Shown here in pieces: positions 59,856 to 64,000 of a stretch of DNA of 64,000 nt. This stretch comes from Acinetobacter higginsii. GTDB lineage: Bacteria; Pseudomonadota; Gammaproteobacteria; Pseudomonadales; Moraxellaceae. The notes under the pieces are model-generated. The model searched no databases. It was not told the DNA's origin and saw nothing but the letters and a program-made list of their open reading frames with translations. Where the stretch lies: NCBI RefSeq assembly GCF_000369525.1, contig NZ_KB850072.1:2164606-2228605 (forward strand). The letters run 5' to 3'. Every line of letters starts with the position of its first letter. Position 1 is the first letter of the stretch. Made by a program: the position numbers and the translations under genes.

Positions 59856-61133
59856 TTAAGCCGTCATCATCTTTTTCCACTGCTGATAGGCAGCGCGCAT
59901 CCCTGTTTCAGCACTGACATCACTCTTTAGGCCATCTTCAGTTTTGACTTCACCTGGCAGACCGCGATTCAGCATGATCCATAAATCATTACCAGCATTG
60001 GCACCATGTTGTACACGCTCCCATGCTTCTGAATCATCTGGTGTACCGAAGCCAAACGGCCCTTGGAAATGTTCATGCAAACGTAAACGATATTGGTTGG
60101 CAATTTGTGGACCGCCATCCATAGTAATGACGGAATGATGAATCTCTGTTTCATTGACAGAAATCGGTTGCATCACGCGGAAGAACGCCATTGAACAGGC
60201 AATGTTCGGGAACAGGTTCAGGTTGAAACCAGAACCACCCACTGCACGCACAATACGGCGCACTTCCAGTTCTTCATGTCCTTCATCACGCAAGGCTTGA
60301 GCCAAGTCTTCAAAACGTTCCTGAATTGGACGTTCCATCAACTCTTCATCTAAATCAACCAGTTCAGGAATCATCACCATCACACTGTGACCATTGCCTA
60401 AGTCTTCGACATAGCCCGGCTGATTTTCAAAGTTAAACAGTTCTTCGGTTTTTTCATCGACTGAACTTAAGAATGACTTGTGCACCAATGGGAAGTGGTA
60501 AGCATCGGTCGTATTTTCCAATTGGATTTTCCAGTTACCCGGAAAACGGAAACGATGTTCACCCAAGACCTTGATTGGATAACCAGCCCCTTGTTTCATA
60601 AACAAGTCGATCCATTTTTTCGCAGCACCCAAGAAATCTTCTAAAGGCTCAATGTCCTGTTTAAAGGTGGCGAAAATCATGCCGTTGTATTCTTCAACGC
60701 GCAGGCTAATCAATGGAAACTCAGATTTATCTAAACATTCGCCATAGCTTTCAGGTGAAGGCACACCACGTAATGAGCCATCTAATGCATAGCTCCAACC
60801 ATGGTATGGACAGACAAAACTGTTGGTTTTACCTTTTTTATGTTCGCAGACCGTTGCAGCACGATGACGACAACGGTTCAGCAGAACATGCACTTTTTTC
60901 TTACGATCACGCACCACAACCACAGGTTGCTTGCCAATATTGATGGTCTTATAGCTACCACCATCTGGAATCTCGCTAGCATGTGCTACCCACACCCATG
61001 TGCTGTAATAAATCTTTTCCATCTCATCTTCAAAGATTTTTTCGTCCTTATACAATGAGGTATGGGCACGATCACTTTGCACCAATTCGTTGTAATCCAT
61101 CTCAATGTTGTGCATTGGAATAATACTGTTCAT
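59856..61133 (-). CDS. iacC: Rieske dioxygenase alpha subunit IacC
   Basis: Large catalytic subunit of the ring-hydroxylating oxygenase that, in the iac pathway, acts on the oxindole intermediate on the way to catechol. The start at 61133 is chosen for its AAGGA site; an in-frame ATG at 61160 has none. About 425 residues. The Rieske 2Fe-2S ligands lie in CRHRAATVCEHKKG and CPYHGWSY (C-x-H and C-x2-H, near residues 83-107). The mononuclear iron site is in NTTDAYHFPLVH near residue 200. It is closer to the anthranilate/benzoate-type subgroup than to naphthalene dioxygenases (impression only). Confidence 0.92.
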   Translation of the reverse strand: MNSIIPMHNIEMDYNELVQSDRAHTSLYKDEKIFEDEMEKIYYSTWVWVAHASEIPDGGSYKTINIGKQPVVVVRDRKKKVHVLLNRCRHRAATVCEHKKGKTNSFVCPYHGWSYALDGSLRGVPSPESYGECLDKSEFPLISLRVEEYNGMIFATFKQDIEPLEDFLGAAKKWIDLFMKQGAGYPIKVLGEHRFRFPGNWKIQLENTTDAYHFPLVHKSFLSSVDEKTEELFNFENQPGYVEDLGNGHSVMVMIPELVDLDEELMERPIQERFEDLAQALRDEGHEELEVRRIVRAVGGSGFNLNLFPNIACSMAFFRVMQPISVNETEIHHSVITMDGGPQIANQYRLRLHEHFQGPFGFGTPDDSEAWERVQHGANAGNDLWIMLNRGLPGEVKTEDGLKSDVSAETGMRAAYQQWKKMMTA

Positions 61134-61163
61134 ATCCACGATCCTTTTCGGTTTATCCATTGG

Positions 61164-61709
61164 TTATTGCTGAGACGGCACTGGCAATGCGGCTATGCTG
61201 TCCCAGTGAGATACGGGGCGACTGAAAACATTTTCAGTCTGAAAATGTTTGATCTTCCAGCGACCATCGGGTTGCTGTTTAAACTGCACCGTGAGTTTGG
61301 CGGCATTTAAATGGCTACGACCATCACGGAAGGTTGAGGTTTGCAACATCAACCAGCTGGCATTGGCCTGATCTGCTTCGATATAAATTTGCTCTGAGCT
61401 GACAAAATGCGCATTCATGACAAAATGCGACTGCTTTTGGGTATAGCTTTTGAACATGTCATAAATGGCTTGCCAAGACGCATAGCGACCAAAAGACTGA
61501 GCATATTTCTCGCCAATCCCTTCCCAAATGCTGTTCGGATCAAATAAATCCATCAATTCATTCAGGTCAGTATCGGCATTCAAGGCATCACAAATTTCCA
61601 TATAACGATTGATACAGTTACGGATCGCATTTTGGGCTTCAAGCTGTTGCAGGCGTTGTAACAGTTCCGTTAAATCCATTGGCGCATTCATGTCATTCAT
61701 CCTTGCCAT
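61164..61709 (-). CDS. iacI: SnoaL-like protein IacI
   Basis: 181 residues with an NTF2/SnoaL-like fold (AIRNCINRYMEICDALNADTD near residue 28; LMDLFDPNSIWEG near residue 53; KQSHFVMNAHFVSSEQI near residue 92). Three ATGs stand close together (61709, 61700, 61691); the third has the best-spaced AAGGA site. iac clusters contain a protein of this type, named IacI, whose role is not settled. It lies between iacA and iacC. It could instead be read as an extra small oxygenase subunit, but it lacks the beta-subunit blocks seen in IacD. Confidence 0.78.
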   Translation of the reverse strand: MARMNDMNAPMDLTELLQRLQQLEAQNAIRNCINRYMEICDALNADTDLNELMDLFDPNSIWEGIGEKYAQSFGRYASWQAIYDMFKSYTQKQSHFVMNAHFVSSEQIYIEADQANASWLMLQTSTFRDGRSHLNAAKLTVQFKQQPDGRWKIKHFQTENVFSRPVSHWDSIAALPVPSQQ

Positions 61710-61732
61710 TCCAATCTTTAATCCAATCAGAC

Positions 61733-62869
61733 TTATAAATAACCGGGTGCTGGTTTCATGCCAAAGCTGACCAAACCTGCATTCTGTAAAGTGGCATCGC
61801 CCATAAAGGCATGCTGCGTCACCACATTGGTGTCATTGACAAAGCGGCTAAATGGATTGTGGGTATAAATCGCAGTCATGCCTGCCAGCATCTGGATTTT
61901 GCGAGTGACACGGGCACAAACTCGTGCCACATGAGTACAAGACAAACGCATGTCACTGATTTGTTCTGCAGTTGGCGTACGTCCTGCAAGCACTTCATTC
62001 CAGACAATCTGCATGGTGTCGTAGAACCACACACGTGCAGCCTTAAACTCTGCTTCGACTTGGGCAAATTCATATTGGGTTACAGGTCGGCTGGCAATTT
62101 CCGCACCACCAGTAATTGAAGACTTGCCCGGTGCCAGTTTTTGAAATTCTTCGATCGCTGCGGCAGCAACACCAATCCCGACCACGGTTAAGACCTGAGT
62201 GGCTAAAGACAAAGATGGATATTTAAAAAATGGCTCAGGCAGTTTAGAAGGTTCACCACGAACAAAAGTCCACTCCTTCGCGACTAGCACATCTTTCACC
62301 ACCAAATCATGGCTGCCTGTACCTTTCAGACCGACCGTGTCCCAGGTCATGTCGATTTGAGCTTTATTGGCTGGCATCACTGCCATGCGCGGTAAACCTT
62401 GGGCTTCGTTGTCCTTTTGTGGTGAAATCCCGACACCGACAATATCTGCGCCCATACAACCACTGGAAAACTTCCAACGTCCACTCACCACCACACCATC
62501 ATCCGTAATTTCCGCAGGTTGTGGAGGGAAAATGCCACCAGCGAACACAATGTCTGGACTGTCTTTATACAGTTGCGCAAGCGTTGCTTCAGGCAAACTG
62601 CCCAAATAGGCCGGACTCATACCAAAACTTGCCACCCAACCGACTGAGCCATCTGCTTTAGAGAGTTGTTCAATCAATTCACAAAACTGTTTCGGTGACC
62701 ATTCATTGCCACCAAAACGTTTCGGCACCAAAGCACGGTAAACGCCAATCTGTTTGAGTTTTTCAATGATATCCTGACTGACATAAGCTTGGTTATCGAA
62801 CTCCCCTGTGCAGGCACGTTCACGAATTTCTTGACACAAGCGCTCTAATTCCGTTGTGGTTGTGCCCAT
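61733..62869 (-). CDS. iacA: Flavin-dependent indole-3-acetate monooxygenase IacA
   Basis: First enzyme of indole-3-acetate breakdown; hydroxylates the indole ring with reduced flavin. It has the acyl-CoA dehydrogenase fold (group D flavin monooxygenase): PKRFGGNEWSPKQFCELIEQL near residue 45, VGWVASFGMSPAYLGSLP near residue 77, SGRWKFSSGCMGAD near residue 131, and a helical C-terminal domain. The ATG at 62869 has an AAAGGA site seven bases upstream and gives 378 residues; an in-frame ATG at 62899 is also possible. It is adjacent to the amidase iacH. Confidence 0.9.
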   Translation of the reverse strand: MGTTTTELERLCQEIRERACTGEFDNQAYVSQDIIEKLKQIGVYRALVPKRFGGNEWSPKQFCELIEQLSKADGSVGWVASFGMSPAYLGSLPEATLAQLYKDSPDIVFAGGIFPPQPAEITDDGVVVSGRWKFSSGCMGADIVGVGISPQKDNEAQGLPRMAVMPANKAQIDMTWDTVGLKGTGSHDLVVKDVLVAKEWTFVRGEPSKLPEPFFKYPSLSLATQVLTVVGIGVAAAAIEEFQKLAPGKSSITGGAEIASRPVTQYEFAQVEAEFKAARVWFYDTMQIVWNEVLAGRTPTAEQISDMRLSCTHVARVCARVTRKIQMLAGMTAIYTHNPFSRFVNDTNVVTQHAFMGDATLQNAGLVSFGMKPAPGYL

Positions 62870-62917
62870 GACAAATTCCTTTATCGATAAGTTATTCATT
62901 CCCTCATTCCTTTTCGG

Positions 62918-64000
62918 TTATTGCGCTGCACTCACGATATATTTCGCAACAGCACATAAATATTCATCGGCATTGTGTTTCGCCACGATTTGTAAGCCCA
63001 TAGGTAATCCTTCACTCGTTTGTAGTGGGATTGAAATCGCAGGGTGTCCAGAAAGATTAAAAGGTCGAACCAGACCAGTAAGATTTAAAAAAGCCACAGT
63101 ATTTTCAGCATCAGCAACTTTAGGTGGAATCTGCGGTAAGGTTGGTAAGATCAAGGCATCGTAATGAGTCAGTAAGGCATCAAGCTCGGCGGTAAAATCT
63201 GCTTTCACCTGCTCCGCCTGTTTGACTTGGGCCAATGTGGTGTCGGCTGCTTTCAGCAAGCGCCCATTGACGTCAGTACCCAGCAAGCCTGTTTCAGTCA
63301 ACTCACCGTAGGCTTGCCAATTTTCGTAATTAATGATCTGCATCCCTGCATTAAAAGCAGCTTCAAAGCCTTTCAAAGTCACAGCTGATACTGTCAGATT
63401 GGCTTGAGTCAGAAAATGCTGGATCGTATCAATGACGACTGAATCAGCAACGACATTGAGCCACGCCAGTTTCGGTACCTGAGTCAATTCAGTAGATTGA
63501 TGGAAAGTGGGATCAATGATTTGCATGGCGGTTTCAATCATCTTGACTGAATTTGCAAAAGGGCCAACGCAATCCAATGAACTTGTTGCTGGATGTACAC
63601 CTGCACGGCTGACACGGCCAAAGGTCGGTTTTAAACCGTAAACCCCACAACATGCTGCGGGCATACGAATCGAACCACCGGTATCCGTGCCTAAAGTAAA
63701 ATCAGCTAGGCCTGCCGCAACTGCTGCTGCTGAACCACTTGAAGAACCGCCTGGAATAAGCTCAGGATATTTCGGATTAAGTGCCGTACCAAAGGCATGG
63801 TTAATCCCTGTGATCCCAAAAGCCAATTCATGCAGATTGGTCTTTGCCGTAATTTGGCAATCCGCAGCGAGAATACGATTTACCACTTCCGCGTTTGTAC
63901 TTGCAGGTTGGCTGTGCATTAAGGCTTTGCTGCCTGCCATGGTCTGCATACCTTGAATATCAATGGAATCTTTCACCATGACTTTCAAAGCACCTGCTCC
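62918..64000 (-). CDS. iacH: Amidase IacH, 5' end beyond the window
   Basis: Amidase-signature enzyme cut by the right edge; the frame is open to position 64000, so the true start lies outside. The Ser-cisSer-Lys triad is visible: Lys in VMVKDSID, and the two Ser in IPGGSSSGSAAAVAAG and GTDTGGSIRMPAACCG. The C-terminus is intact. In iac clusters the amidase homologue is named IacH. It has not been shown to be essential for indole-3-acetate use in all hosts. It is followed by iacA after 48 bp. Confidence 0.87.
   Translation of the reverse strand, partial: GAGALKVMVKDSIDIQGMQTMAGSKALMHSQPASTNAEVVNRILAADCQITAKTNLHELAFGITGINHAFGTALNPKYPELIPGGSSSGSAAAVAAGLADFTLGTDTGGSIRMPAACCGVYGLKPTFGRVSRAGVHPATSSLDCVGPFANSVKMIETAMQIIDPTFHQSTELTQVPKLAWLNVVADSVVIDTIQHFLTQANLTVSAVTLKGFEAAFNAGMQIINYENWQAYGELTETGLLGTDVNGRLLKAADTTLAQVKQAEQVKADFTAELDALLTHYDALILPTLPQIPPKVADAENTVAFLNLTGLVRPFNLSGHPAISIPLQTSEGLPMGLQIVAKHNADEYLCAVAKYIVSAAQ

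Overview
The window is low-GC gammaproteobacterial DNA that reads as an Acinetobacter chromosome. The clues are a catM-catBC type muconate pathway with an ATAC-N7-GTAT operator, an OprD-type porin beside it, a split PqiA-family protein, iac-type genes and A/T-rich intergenic regions. The species cannot be fixed from sequence alone. No tRNA, rRNA, CRISPR array, intact insertion sequence or prophage was seen.

Layout. 1-515: 5' part of a PqiA-family membrane protein (cut by the window edge). 0.8-10.6 kb: nitrogen catabolism, with an amino-acid permease and then gdhA-astC-astA-astD-astB-astE on the minus strand (arginine to glutamate to 2-oxoglutarate), and a divergent Lrp/AsnC regulator. 10.7-12.4 kb: NAD malic enzyme. 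13.0-17.5 kb: a tiny lipoprotein, an SDR/amidohydrolase pair, an AraC regulator, an alpha/beta hydrolase and an unlisted 36-residue membrane protein. 17.7-20.2 kb: large acyl-CoA dehydrogenase FadE. 20.6-29.4 kb: MdtABC-type RND efflux operon with its own outer-membrane factor. 29.6-39.1 kb: iron acquisition, with an ECF sigma factor, FecR and a FecA-like receptor on the plus strand, and a second TonB receptor with DUF3649-PepSY-DUF3325 on the minus strand. Fur-box-like sequences lie upstream of both units.

39.4-64.0 kb is one aromatic-catabolism block. From left to right it holds an OprD-type porin, catM, catB-catC-catA-catI-catJ-catF-catD (catechol to succinyl-CoA plus acetyl-CoA), then feaB-GMC oxidoreductase-porin-tynA with feaR (aromatic amine to aldehyde to acid), then iacG-F-E-D-C-I-A-H (indole-3-acetate to catechol). 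Read together, the genes could take tryptamine through indole-3-acetaldehyde, indole-3-acetate and catechol to central metabolism within 24 kb. This chain is an inference from gene content and order. The pathway has one visible defect: catF carries an in-frame TAA at 46708-46710. A 260-bp element of nested hairpins sits just upstream of it, between catJ and catF.

Regulatory sequences support the picture. There is a CatM operator in the catM/catB divergent region and a near copy upstream of the OprD porin. A 16-bp direct repeat with 22-bp period precedes tynA and is a candidate FeaR site. A terminator lies between catA and catI. The iac cluster continues past position 64000, so its remaining genes (iacB, iacR and the start of iacH) cannot be judged here.
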